8,689 nt of DNA from Actinomycetota bacterium (GCA_005883365.1 VAXA01000167.1:1-8689), one strand, 5' to 3'. Shown: positions 1 through 5,633, counted from the first letter of the stretch. Numbers and translations are program-made. The notes: generated from the letters alone by a model not told the origin.

Positions 1-556
1 GGGCCGCGAACGTTCCGCGGTACCCGTAGATCATGCCGTCGCCGTAGATGCGCGTCGGGAGCGAGAACCGGCCCCGCCAGATGCCGCGGGGATACGAGTC
101 GACCCGGTCAAAGATCAGCTTTGCGCCATGCTGCAGGCCGGCGACGTGCTCGGGCTTGCTCGGATCTCGATAGACAGTCACAAAGGCGACCTCGGGATGC
201 GCCATCGGGCGGCCGACGCGGATGCGCGGCTTGTTCGTGACGTGCACCTGGATCAGGTGGCCGGGCACCTGGACCGCCCGCACCAACCTCCGGCAGTTCA
301 GGTTCCTCCGTCGGAACAGGTAGAGCGTCAGCGTGTTCCACTTGCGGCTCCAGACGATCACCGCCGATCGCGTGCGGTACGGGTGCCCCGCGACCACGCC
401 TCCACCGGCGGTCACGACCAGGCTCGCGCCGACCCGTTCCCGGGGAAACGCCCGCTCGACCCGAGCAGCGGCGGGCGCCGCCGCCGCCAGCATCACAACC
501 AGGATGGCCGGCACGACTCCCCTCTTGGGACTCATCTGGGACTCACGTTGCCTCAT
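1..556 (-). CDS. Secreted protein of unknown function, C-terminus outside window
   Basis: Reading the minus strand from an ATG at 556 gives at least 185 residues without a stop, running off the window edge. The N-terminus is basic (KRG at about 11-13), followed by a hydrophobic stretch VVPAILVVMLAAAAPAAA (about 14-31), which looks like a Sec signal peptide with an AxA-type cleavage site. The mature part is rich in Arg, Val and Tyr, with motifs such as TLYLFRRRNLNCRRL and YGDGMIYGYRGTF. I recognise no family. A GAGGAG ribosome site sits at 570-575, 13 nt before the ATG or 10 nt before an in-frame GTG at 559, so GTG may be the true start. It is the next gene downstream of the exported PKD protein, separated by 68 nt that hold a hairpin. 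Both are probably exported. The strand choice rests on the signal peptide and ribosome site; competing plus-strand frames have Arg/Pro/His-rich shadow composition. Confidence 0.72.
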   Translation of the reverse strand, partial: MRQRESQMSPKRGVVPAILVVMLAAAAPAAARVERAFPRERVGASLVVTAGGGVVAGHPYRTRSAVIVWSRKWNTLTLYLFRRRNLNCRRLVRAVQVPGHLIQVHVTNKPRIRVGRPMAHPEVAFVTVYRDPSKPEHVAGLQHGAKLIFDRVDSYPRGIWRGRFSLPTRIYGDGMIYGYRGTFAA

Positions 557-582
557 CACGAAGTAAAGACTCCTCGAGTAAG

Positions 583-610
583 GGCGGGGAGCGCGTGTGC
601 GCTCCCCGCC
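583..610 (-). terminator. Hairpin after the PKD gene, probable terminator
   Basis: A perfect 12-bp inverted repeat (583-594 with 599-610) has a GTGT loop and lies 14 nt beyond the PKD gene's stop codon. The stem is almost all G/C. On the minus strand it is followed by CTTACTCGAGG, so there is no clean U-run. It could be an intrinsic terminator typical of high-GC genomes or an attenuating mRNA-stability hairpin between two co-transcribed genes. Confidence 0.6.
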
Positions 611-624
611 TTGGATCGAAGGGC

Positions 625-2526
625 TCAGCAGACTGGGGCGACCACGATGCCCGTCCCGGCGTGGCCCGGATCGGGCGCGTAGCCGGGGTTCGTCTGGACG
701 ACGACGATGTGAGGCGTGGTCCCGGAGATCTGCATGCCGTTCTTCTGGGCGGAGTCGGTCGCGATCACGCCCATGTACGCCGGCAGCGGACCCGTCGGCG
801 GCGGTGCGCTGTTGCCCGGGTCGGTGTTCCACGTGACCCCGCAGGTCGGCGTGGCGGGGCTCTTCGCGTAACCCTTGAACGACGCGGGTGCGACGCCGCC
901 GCTGAGGAGATTCAGCTTCGCCCACTGGGCTCCCCAGAACGTCACCGTATCGCCGTTTCCTGCGGAGCGGTCGCCTGCGACGAACGCGCCGCCGCCGGGA
1001 GCGAACGCTAAGATGAGCAGAGTGCATGCCGGATCGGTCGTGGCACTACTGCCACCCTCGTCGTCGACGTGGACGCTCACGTCGTAGTAGCCGGTCGACG
1101 CGTACGTATGGGCCCCGGCGATGCTGTAGTCGCCTCCACCGCCGCTCACCGTTCCGCTCGACGTCGAGCCGTCTCCACTGAGCGGCGCAGCGGGGTTGCC
1201 GTCGTGGAGGTTGGCGACCTGTCCGTTGAACGCCTGCGGCGAGACCGGGGACGTCGCGCAGCTGAGCGTCAGCGGCGCGTCCGCGACGGGCACGGTGAAG
1301 TCCAGCGTTGTCGAGAGCCCGGTCGGGTCGGTCACGACGACGTGTCCTGTGTGGGTGCCCTCTTCGGCGAAGGTGTGCTGCACGCTCAGCCCGCTAGCGG
1401 TGCCCCCGTCGTCAAACGTCCAATCGAAAGTGAGGCCGTCCGTCCCGCACGGGCTGAGACTGCCCCCCGGCCCGGTTCCCGTGACGCCAAGCTGGATCGG
1501 GTTGCCTTCCGTCCCGTCCGTCGGGATCGTGTCCATCCCGACCGTGGGAGCGGTTTCGTTCGGCAGCAGGTTGCCTAGGTCGACGTTCTGGGCCGGTGCG
1601 CTGAGCGAGATCGTGTTGAACGTGACCGGCGGCAGGGTGAACACGTTGGGGATGTCGAACGGCCCGACGGTGAAGAGGTGGATGTCGGGCAACGGCGGGA
1701 CGTCCCGGATGTACGCATCGCCTTGGACGGCGACGCCGAAGCCCTCTGACACGGTGCCGTTGACGTGGCTCGACTCGGTGCCCATCGCGTAGTTCACCGG
1801 CTGGCCGGCGGCCACCGTGCAGGCGAGATGCGCGCTCTCGTCCTTCGCCTCAGGTGTCGAGGTAAAGGTGAGATCGGCTGGCGACACGACGTCGCTTCCG
1901 CCGGCGGCCAGCGTGCGGTGTGACGTGACGCCGTCCCCGTTGATGCTCGCGGACGTCGTGATGTTCGCGTTGAAGCTCACCTGTAGGTAGGCGACGCCGA
2001 TGTCGATCGGCGTGAACGAGAAGAGCGTGATGCTCTTCGTATCGGAGCAGCCCTCGGTGAGCAGGGGGAGCCCGCAATTCGCGACCGTGTCGCCCTCGGT
2101 GTGGCTGTAGTTGAGGTCGAAACCGAAGACCGACAGCTCGCCACTGAGCGTGTAGTCGACGCCGAGCGACTGCGAGTCACGTGTGAAGGTGTTCGTCAGG
2201 TCGAGCGTGCTGCCCTGACGGAGGTTCGTGTCGGTAAAGGTCAGGTCGTTGTGCGTGCCGGCGTTGGCGGTCGTCGCCATGTCGAGCGCGATGCCGCCGT
2301 GGATGTCGGTATCGATGTCGAGCGGATCGCCGACGACGATGTGACAGCACGAAAACGACTCGTTGAAGATGTTCGTCGACGAGTTCCCGCTGAGCGGGAA
2401 GTTGAGCGTCTTCGTAACCGGCGCACCGAACGCCGTTCCGGTCGACAACAGGACCGCGACGATCGCCGCTCCGATAGCGACCGCGTTTTCGAGACGACAG
2501 TAGAACGGCGTCCGCCGAGCCGTCAA
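625..2526 (-). CDS. Exported PKD-domain protein with conserved C-terminal module
   Basis: This encodes 633 residues. A hydrophobic segment at about 14-35 (IGAAIVAVLLSTGTAFGA) is a signal peptide, so the protein is probably secreted or surface-bound. Residues 36-320 are a Thr/Ser/Asn/Asp-rich beta-type region with paired cysteines (60/61, 151/160). Residues 330-415 form a PKD-like Ig fold, seen in FDWTFDDGG and in HTFAEEGTHTGHVVVTDPTG; 420-507 is a second, more divergent one (HTYASTGYYDVSVHVDDEGG). Residues 508-633 form a separate module (FWGAQWAKLN, APASFKGYA, NPGYAPDPGHAGTG) that I recall from other actinobacterial secreted proteins but cannot name. PKD domains usually mediate protein-protein or carbohydrate contacts; no catalytic motif is visible. 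The start is uncertain. The assigned TTG at 2526 directly abuts the ribosome site GGAGGA (2527-2532), which is too close. No ATG or GTG lies between there and the signal peptide, and the frame stays open upstream to about 2670. Confidence 0.88.
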   Translation of the reverse strand: MTARRTPFYCRLENAVAIGAAIVAVLLSTGTAFGAPVTKTLNFPLSGNSSTNIFNESFSCCHIVVGDPLDIDTDIHGGIALDMATTANAGTHNDLTFTDTNLRQGSTLDLTNTFTRDSQSLGVDYTLSGELSVFGFDLNYSHTEGDTVANCGLPLLTEGCSDTKSITLFSFTPIDIGVAYLQVSFNANITTSASINGDGVTSHRTLAAGGSDVVSPADLTFTSTPEAKDESAHLACTVAAGQPVNYAMGTESSHVNGTVSEGFGVAVQGDAYIRDVPPLPDIHLFTVGPFDIPNVFTLPPVTFNTISLSAPAQNVDLGNLLPNETAPTVGMDTIPTDGTEGNPIQLGVTGTGPGGSLSPCGTDGLTFDWTFDDGGTASGLSVQHTFAEEGTHTGHVVVTDPTGLSTTLDFTVPVADAPLTLSCATSPVSPQAFNGQVANLHDGNPAAPLSGDGSTSSGTVSGGGGDYSIAGAHTYASTGYYDVSVHVDDEGGSSATTDPACTLLILAFAPGGGAFVAGDRSAGNGDTVTFWGAQWAKLNLLSGGVAPASFKGYAKSPATPTCGVTWNTDPGNSAPPPTGPLPAYMGVIATDSAQKNGMQISGTTPHIVVVQTNPGYAPDPGHAGTGIVVAPVC

Positions 2527-2562
2527 TCCTCCGTTCGAGGGATGACCGCGGCCGGCTCCTCT

Positions 2563-2587
2563 AAAAGCCCCGCAAAAGCGGGTTTTT
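2563..2587 (+). terminator. Terminator-type hairpin, relic copy of the tRNA terminator
   Basis: AAAAG, stem CCCGC (2569-2573), loop AAAA, stem GCGGG (2578-2582), then TTTTT. This is a Rho-independent terminator shape that works on the plus strand and weakly on the minus strand. No plus-strand gene ends before it. It closely resembles the terminator after the tRNA-Gly 3' half at 2936-2960, and the similarity continues through TTTTTGTCG and to CGAAGCG further on. It is therefore probably a relic of the same tRNA-Gly 3' flank whose tRNA portion is gone. It lies in the leader of the PKD gene. Confidence 0.6.
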
Positions 2588-2590
2588 GTC

Positions 2591-2700
2591 GCCGCAGCGC
2601 CATGGCGGCCACGGTCGAAGCGCTCGGACCCGACACATACTCGGAGACGCTTGCCCAGGGAGCCGAGCTGTCACTGGACGACCTCGTGCGGGAGGATTGA
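2591..2700 (+). pseudogene. 3'-terminal remnant of a regulator-type ATPase gene
   Basis: A plus-strand frame ends at the TGA at 2698-2700 with MAATVEALGPDTYSETLAQG followed by AELSLDDLVRED. The pattern LGxxxYxxxxAxGxxLSLDxxV is what I associate with the extreme C-terminus of large AAA-ATPase/TPR transcriptional regulators and adenylate-cyclase-like proteins (LuxR/AfsR type). Those proteins end in a helical repeat followed by 'G..LSLDEAV'. Only about 32-36 residues remain. Upstream the frame runs straight into the terminator relic at 2563-2587, so the rest of the gene is missing. I infer that the gene was cut by recombination at this boundary. The frame extends further upstream only as antisense to the PKD gene. 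Family assignment rests on a short stretch and is tentative. Confidence 0.45.
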
Positions 2701-2759
2701 GCGGGTTGCCCTCCGTCGATGGCGTTAAGCGGTAGCGGACTGACGATAGGCTGCAAGGC

Positions 2760-2931
2760 GCCTTGCAAGCGTTTGGCTTCCGCGCGGCGCCGTCTCCTGC
2801 CGCCGCCTGCATCCCGGGCGCTGCGCAATCCGGCTGCAGAGCGGCATGAGGCGGAACGAGGCGGCAGACGGCTGCAGCCTGGGTCGCGTTGCCATGCAGA
2901 AGGTCGTGGGTTCGAGTCCCATCATCCGCTC
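2760..2931 (+). repeat. Long imperfect direct repeat, copy 1 (tRNA-Gly attachment region)
   Basis: About 170 bp here align, with small gaps, to 4087-4257. Shared blocks in order are CAAGCGTTT-GCxTCCGCGCGG, GCCGTCT-CTGCCG, TGCAATCCGGCT-CAGA, GCATGAGG, ACGGC, and finally GGGTCGCGTTGCCATGCAGA leading into the tRNA-Gly 3' half. By eye the identity is roughly 75-80%, highest over the last ~50 bp. The first ~125 bp are not tRNA and show no convincing coding frame. They are presumably the end of an integrated element, the kind of arm on which a recombinase or host factor binds. They could alternatively be a small non-coding RNA, but no promoter is evident. Confidence 0.75.
2889..2930 (+). other. tRNA-Gly(GCC) 3' half, candidate attachment site 1
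   Basis: The sequence reads as anticodon loop TTGCCAT (2889-2895, anticodon GCC), 3' anticodon strand GCAGA, variable region AGGTC, T-stem GTGGG, T-loop TTCGAGT, T-stem CCCAT, acceptor strand CATCCGC and discriminator T. The 5' side needed to pair with GCAGA would be TCTGC, but TCGCG is present, and no D-arm or GCGGATG acceptor strand precedes it. It is therefore a half tRNA starting at the anticodon loop, where many tyrosine integrases that target tRNAs cross over. A terminator follows directly. This is the best preserved of the three copies. Confidence 0.8.
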
Positions 2932-2935
2932 TAGG

Positions 2936-2960
2936 AAAGCCCCGCTCAGGCGGGGTTTTT
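2936..2960 (+). terminator. Rho-independent terminator after tRNA-Gly 3' half
   Basis: AAAG, stem CCCCGC (2940-2945), loop TCAG, stem GCGGGG (2950-2955), then TTTTT. It starts 6 nt after the tRNA-Gly discriminator base, the spacing expected of a native tRNA terminator. It also lies 35 nt past the end of the minus-strand gene at 2996 and could stop that transcript, although the U-run on that strand is poor (GGCTTTCC). Confidence 0.8.
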
Positions 2961-2995
2961 GTCGGTCCGGCACGGGCTCGAAGCGGGCCATTCTC

Positions 2996-3337
2996 TCATT
3001 TCGCCGTCGGCCCCTGGGCGATCTCCTCCCGGAATCTGTCACGTAGAAGGCGAAGCTGCGGATCGATCAGGTCGTCGCTTCCCGCGCCCTCGGCGAGTGT
3101 CCACAGCGCGTCAAAGACCACCATCTTGCCGAGGCGATCGAGGCTGACCGGCTCCGAGACACTCGCCTGCTCGAACGCGCGAACCACAGGGTCATCACTT
3201 CCTCGACGTCTGATCTGATGAAGAAGGGCGTCGCGGGCCGCCGGCGATAACTCGAGCGGTCCCGCACGGGTCGCGACCGCGACCGTCGCATCAGGGGCCG
3301 GCGGCGCCAGAGATGGGGCGGACGCCGGCTCGCTCAA
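2996..3337 (-). CDS. Small protein of unknown function (113 aa)
   Basis: The assigned start is a TTG at 3337, overlapping the stop of the upstream frame (TTGA). Residues 1-25 are Ala/Pro/Ser-rich and look like a linker. Residues 28-113 are more typical protein: LSPAARDALLHQIRRRGSDD, LGKMVVFDALWTLAEGAG, then an amphipathic helix ending RDRFREEIAQG. There is no signal peptide or cysteine, and I recognise no family. A purine stretch (GTGGAAGA) precedes the TTG at 2 nt, so initiation is weakly supported. Loss of one dinucleotide from the GT tract at 3350-3362 would join it in frame to the upstream ORF, so it may be the C-terminal part of one ancestral protein. The linker-like N-terminus fits that. 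Confidence 0.6.
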   Translation of the reverse strand: MSEPASAPSLAPPAPDATVAVATRAGPLELSPAARDALLHQIRRRGSDDPVVRAFEQASVSEPVSLDRLGKMVVFDALWTLAEGAGSDDLIDPQLRLLRDRFREEIAQGPTAK

Positions 3338-3633
3338 TCTTCCACTGGCGTGTGTGTGTGTGGGATATCCGCCGCTGACGCGCTTGACTTCTCTGCGGTA
3401 ACAGTCGGCGAGACCTCAGGCAGCTCCTTAGGCGTCGGGTAGTGGTGGAAGTCGTGACCGCTCATGCCGCACCACACGGTCGCCGTTCCGTCTCCCCTCA
3501 CCTTGAAGTCGAGCGCCGCGTCCAACTCGTCCTCAATTCGCACCCGCCAAGACTCGGACGCCGCCCTCCAATCGCCGCCCCAGTTCTTGAAGGCCACCTG
3601 GAGCCACGGATAGTCCTCTTTCCATGCCTGCAC
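3334..3633 (-). CDS. Small protein of unknown function (99 aa), possibly a frameshifted gene part
   Basis: GTG start at 3633 with a GAGGG ribosome site about 9 nt upstream (3643-3647). Residues 1-45 are rich in Trp, Asp and Glu (WKEDYPWLQ, NWGGDWRAASESWRVRIEDE), and 50-66 contain DGTATVWCGMSGHDFHHY with a Cys and three His. Metal binding is possible but not demonstrated. The last 30 residues are low complexity (SSASAADIPHTHTPVED), and the HTHT part is encoded by a GT dinucleotide tract. No family recognised. A plausible N-terminal extension lies in another frame upstream (3640-3743). A single-base change near 3635 would give EIEGASAVQAWKEDYPWLQ, so this may be the middle of a gene with two frame breaks. 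Confidence 0.55.
   Translation of the reverse strand: MQAWKEDYPWLQVAFKNWGGDWRAASESWRVRIEDELDAALDFKVRGDGTATVWCGMSGHDFHHYPTPKELPEVSPTVTAEKSSASAADIPHTHTPVED
3350..3362. repeat. GT dinucleotide tract at an ORF junction
   Basis: Six and a half GT units on the plus strand lie inside the last codons of the 99-aa ORF, 13 nt before the next ORF begins. Loss of one unit would fuse the two frames into about 211 codons (ADIPHTHASGRLSEPAS). Tracts this short slip rarely, so it may simply mark where the gene broke. Confidence 0.7.
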
Positions 3634-3639
3634 GCGGAG

Positions 3640-3743
3640 GCACCCTCAATCTCCCGCGCACGAGCGTACGACCCGCAACGGACAGCTTCAAGCCCGGAGG
3701 CCGCCAGGGTCGCGAGAACTCGGAGATGGTTTTCATCGGACAT
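3640..3743 (-). pseudogene. Probable N-terminal fragment of the frameshifted gene
   Basis: From an ATG at 3743 the minus strand reads MSDENHLRVLATLAASGLEA, then VRCGSYARAREIEGAS. This is protein-like: two amphipathic helices without the Arg/Pro excess of shadow frames. The same frame then degenerates into RHGKRTIRGSRWPS, a shadow of the WKEDYPW frame. The frame also stays open upstream to 3836 (DRQLLLVAFPA), antisense to the start region of the 61-aa gene. No ribosome site precedes the ATG. The simplest reading is that this was once joined to the ORF at 3334-3633 and a one-base indel separated them. A short independent gene is possible. Confidence 0.33.
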
Positions 3744-3825
3744 GGCCGGGAACGCGACCAGCAAGAGCTGACGGTCTGGTAACCGGCGGCGTCCTGCGAG
3801 GGCGGGGTGGGACGCGTCCCGGAAC

Positions 3826-3830
3826 GGAGG
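3826..3830 (+). promoter_or_regulatory. Strong ribosome binding site of the 61-aa gene
   Basis: GGAGG, 5 nt before the ATG at 3836. It fixes the strand and start of a gene otherwise too short to trust by length alone. Confidence 0.8.
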
Positions 3831-3835
3831 ATGCA

Positions 3836-4021
3836 ATGTTCAGGTACAGGCTCCACACGGCTCTTGGAGAGGAGATCGGTGAGGCGACCTACCGATTCTT
3901 GATCGAGCCCGGCGAGGAGCTCACGGTCGGAGACAACCAACGCTTGCGCGTCCTCGATGTGATCCCGATCGAAGAACATGGTTCAGACGTGGTTGCGCTG
4001 CTGTACGTCGAGGCGGCCTAG
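3836..4021 (+). CDS. Small conserved actinobacterial protein (61 aa)
   Basis: ATG preceded at 5 nt by GGAGG, stop TAG at 4019-4021. The protein reads MFRYRLHTALGEEIGEATYR, then FLIEPGEELTVGDNQRLRVL and DVIPIEEHGSDVVALLYVEAA. Alternating hydrophobic residues suggest a small all-beta fold, with a turn at EPGEEL. I recall very similar 55-65-residue proteins (pattern MFRYxLH..G...GEATY...IxPGEE....G.QRxRVLDVVP.EE...) as scattered hypothetical proteins in Thermoleophilia and related actinobacteria. Their function is unknown to me. The acidic, cytosolic sequence has no cysteine or membrane segment. It stands alone in its orientation and is divergent from the minus-strand ORFs to its left. A hairpin follows 36 nt downstream. 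Confidence 0.82.
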   Translation: MFRYRLHTALGEEIGEATYRFLIEPGEELTVGDNQRLRVLDVIPIEEHGSDVVALLYVEAA

Positions 4022-4057
4022 CCAGAAAGAACGAGCCGCTTCGCTCTTGAAACAAAG

Positions 4058-4075
4058 GGGTACGCTCACGTACCC
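4058..4075 (+). terminator. Hairpin after the 61-aa gene, possible terminator
   Basis: GGGTACG (4058-4064), loop CTCA, CGTACCC (4069-4075): a perfect 7-bp stem. It is followed by GTCCCGGGG rather than a U-run, so termination is not certain. It lies just before the second long repeat. Confidence 0.45.
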
Positions 4076-4086
4076 GTCCCGGGGCC

Positions 4087-4257
4087 GCCCTCCAAGCGTT
4101 TCGCCTCCGCGCGGTGCCGTCTTCTGCCGTCTCCTGCAATCCAAGCGCGGTGCAATCCGGCTTCAGACCTGCATGAGGAGGCATACGACGGCACAGGTTG
4201 ACAGTCGGGGTCGCGTTGCCATGCAGAAGGTCGTGGGTTCGAGTCCATCATCCGCTC
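4087..4257 (+). repeat. Long imperfect direct repeat, copy 2 (tRNA-Gly attachment region)
   Basis: Second copy of the repeat at 2760-2931, same orientation, about 1.33 kb downstream. The block order and spacing match: CAAGCGTTTCGCCTCCGCGC near 4092, GTGCAATCCGGCTTCAGA near 4150-4167, GCATGAGG, then CGGGGTCGCGTTGCCATGCA into the tRNA half. Most differences are substitutions and 1-3-nt indels outside the last 50 bp. Short minus-strand reading frames through both copies differ in frame, which argues that this conserved DNA is not coding. It fills most of the 350-bp stretch before the phosphoesterase remnant. Confidence 0.75.
4216..4256 (+). other. tRNA-Gly(GCC) 3' half with one-base deletion, candidate attachment site 2
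   Basis: This has the same layout as the copy at 2889-2930: TTGCCAT loop, GCAGA, AGGTC, GTGGG, TTCGAGT, then CCAT instead of CCCAT, CATCCGC and T. The missing C removes a T-stem pair, so this copy could not be part of a working tRNA. No terminator follows, unlike copy 1. It bounds the 1.3-kb segment on the right and the 3.7-kb segment on the left. Confidence 0.78.
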
Positions 4258-4371
4258 CCAATCACCTCGGTCCGGGTCGGTGAACGTCTTGGCGCGGAGT
4301 GGAGTGTCACCGCGCCGTCTCCGGTTGGTGGTTGCCATCGACAGTCCGCGCTGGCACGATCGGGGGGTCCT

Positions 4372-5270
4372 ATGCGGATGCGGCTCCTCTTCGCAGCGGC
4401 GGTCGCCGTCGTCGGGTTCACTGCGCTCGCGCAGGCTTCCGCGGCCGGCGGCGGCGCTGAGGGCGTCCCACGCTTGGGCCACGTCTTCGGCGGTCGTCGG
4501 CGTGGTTCGACAGTTACTACGCGGCGACGCACTGGTCGCAGGCGAACTATGTCGCGCTCGTGAGTGGGCAGTTCACCCGATGCGAGCAGCAAGACGGCGG
4601 CTACGCGTGCCGTGACGACGTCGACAACCTGTTCCACCAGCTCGACGGTGCGCGGATGAGCTGGAACGTGTGGCTCGAGTCCGGGGCCGCGAAGTGCGAC
4701 ACCGGGTCGGGCGGCACCTGCGCGAGCAACGACCCATGTCCGCTGACCGGCTTCTACACGACGGGTAACCCGCCGATCGACTTCACCGACATCTCGTACG
4801 GCGAGTGCCTCGCGAACGACGTCCCGGCCGGGACGCCGGACGACGGGATGGCGACGTTCAACTCCGACCTCGCGAGCGGTAACGTCGCCGATTTCAACTT
4901 CGTCATCCCGAACGGGTGCGACGATGGCGAGGCGAACTGCAAGCCGGTGAACAACCGCTACACGCAGTTCGACGACTTCCTCGCGCAGGAGGTTCCGCTC
5001 ATCGAGTCGTCGCCGGCGTTCGGCAAGGACGGCGTCATCGTCGTGCTCTACGACGAGGACGAGCGCATGGGGGGACTCGCCGCGAAGAACGGCCTCGGCT
5101 CCGGCGGACACACGGCATGCGCGCTCATCAGCCCACTCGTGCAACCGGGCGAGTACGCCGACACGACCTACTCGTACAGCGTCCTCCGCACGATTCAGGA
5201 CGGCTTCGGGGTCGGCCCCTACCTCGGCTCCGCCGGCCAAGTGGCGCGGCTTCCCGTCGTCTGGAAGTAG
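4372..5270 (+). pseudogene. Secreted phosphoesterase (PF04185-type), broken by internal deletion
   Basis: ATG at 4372 after GGGGGG at 4 nt. Residues 1-25 are a clear signal peptide (MRMRLLFAAAVAVVGFTALA) followed by AGGGAEGVPRLGHVF, the usual lead-in to the first strand of acid phosphatase/phospholipase C-like phosphoesterases. That strand should continue into the catalytic, metal-binding 'ENxxF...FG' segment. Instead it breaks at 4489-4502. The sequence resumes in another frame at 4503 with WFDSYYAATHWSQANYVALV. From there the fold is recognisable to the end: FVIPNGCDD, VIVVLYDEDE, GGHTACALISP, then a stop at 5268-5270. An open frame from a GTG at 4560 gives 236 residues but lacks signal peptide and EN motif, so I regard the product as inactive. 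Intact relatives hydrolyse phosphate esters outside the cell. The size of the lost piece cannot be fixed without a homologue; I estimate a few tens of codons. Confidence 0.82.
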
Positions 5271-5300
5271 CCGAGTGAAATCTCAGGGAGCTCGCGTAGC

Positions 5301-5633
5301 TTAGGCGAGCCAGGGGCGCAGGAGTTCGGTGATCTCTTTGCATCCGCGGGGTTCGCTTAGTCGGGCGTGGACGCGGTTGCCGTCGATTACGACCAGGGTT
5401 GGAAGTTCGTTGATCTTGAATCGGGCTGCGAGGTCGGGGCGCTTCTCGGTGTCGACGCGGATGAGCCTGAAGGTCTCGTGGTTTTGTCGGCGCTGTAACA
5501 CCTGGGAGAGGTAGCCGTCAACTCTCCGCGACTTACCGCTGCGGGCCGAGTAGAAGACAACGAGTTTCGGCTGTGATCTCTGCTGACCGTTTCCGCCGGC
5601 GCTGGCTGGCGCGGCGTTCCCATGAACCGTCAT
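5301..5633 (-). CDS. Thioredoxin-fold protein with the CxxC replaced by SxxS
   Basis: 110 residues. After a polar, disordered N-terminus (1-21) comes a thioredoxin fold: beta strand KLVVFYS (23-29), a loop where WCGPCK would be but reads RSGKSR, a helix VDGYLSQVLQRR, strand FRLIRVDTEKRPDLAARFKI, and ELPTLVVIDG with the expected cis-proline (P78). Both redox cysteine positions are serine; the only Cys is at 98 (PRGCKE). Disulfide exchange by the normal mechanism is therefore unlikely, and a binding or scaffold role is more plausible. From memory, actinobacterial relatives keep one cysteine in this loop (SGxCRR). The ATG at 5633 overlaps the stop of the upstream gene (TCATG on the plus strand), so the two are translationally coupled. 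Upstream GGCGAG is only a weak ribosome site, which fits coupling. Confidence 0.8.
   Translation of the reverse strand: MTVHGNAAPASAGGNGQQRSQPKLVVFYSARSGKSRRVDGYLSQVLQRRQNHETFRLIRVDTEKRPDLAARFKINELPTLVVIDGNRVHARLSEPRGCKEITELLRPWLA

Noticed and set aside
128..682. Plus-strand open frame overlapping the left-edge gene
   Set aside because: Arg/His/Pro-rich, with no ribosome site. The minus-strand frame has a signal peptide and GAGGAG ribosome site.
2101..2700. Plus-strand frame of 199 codons ending in the regulator-like tail
   Set aside because: Everything before about 2590 is antisense to the PKD gene and shadow-like. Only the last ~35 codons look like real protein, so only they are annotated.
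2881..2930. A complete functional tRNA-Gly gene
   Set aside because: No D-arm or 5' acceptor strand precedes the anticodon loop, and the 5' anticodon strand does not pair with GCAGA.
2725..3042. Minus-strand frame containing ERMMGLEPTTFCMA
   Set aside because: This peptide is the reverse-complement reading of a tRNA 3' half, a known source of spurious proteins. The rest is Arg/Pro-rich and crosses the repeat and terminator.
3533..3979. Minus-strand frame starting MFFDRDHIEDAQALVV
   Set aside because: Antisense to the 61-aa gene, which has a strong ribosome site, and then a wrong-frame reading of the WKEDYPW ORF.
2760..4257. CRISPR array or integron attC array
   Set aside because: There are only two or three repeats, 1.3-3.7 kb apart, carrying tRNA T-arm sequence. 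This fits neither regular spacers nor attC hairpins.
4066..4482. Minus-strand frame containing ERMMDSNPRPSAWQ
   Set aside because: Again the antisense of a tRNA-Gly half plus the repeat arm and the phosphoesterase signal peptide. Its resemblance to the frame over copy 1 reflects repeat DNA, not coding conservation.
4248..5240. Long minus-strand open frame (330 codons)
   Set aside because: It is antisense to the phosphoesterase body, whose family motifs are clear on the plus strand; the frame is Arg/Val/Glu-rich without motifs.
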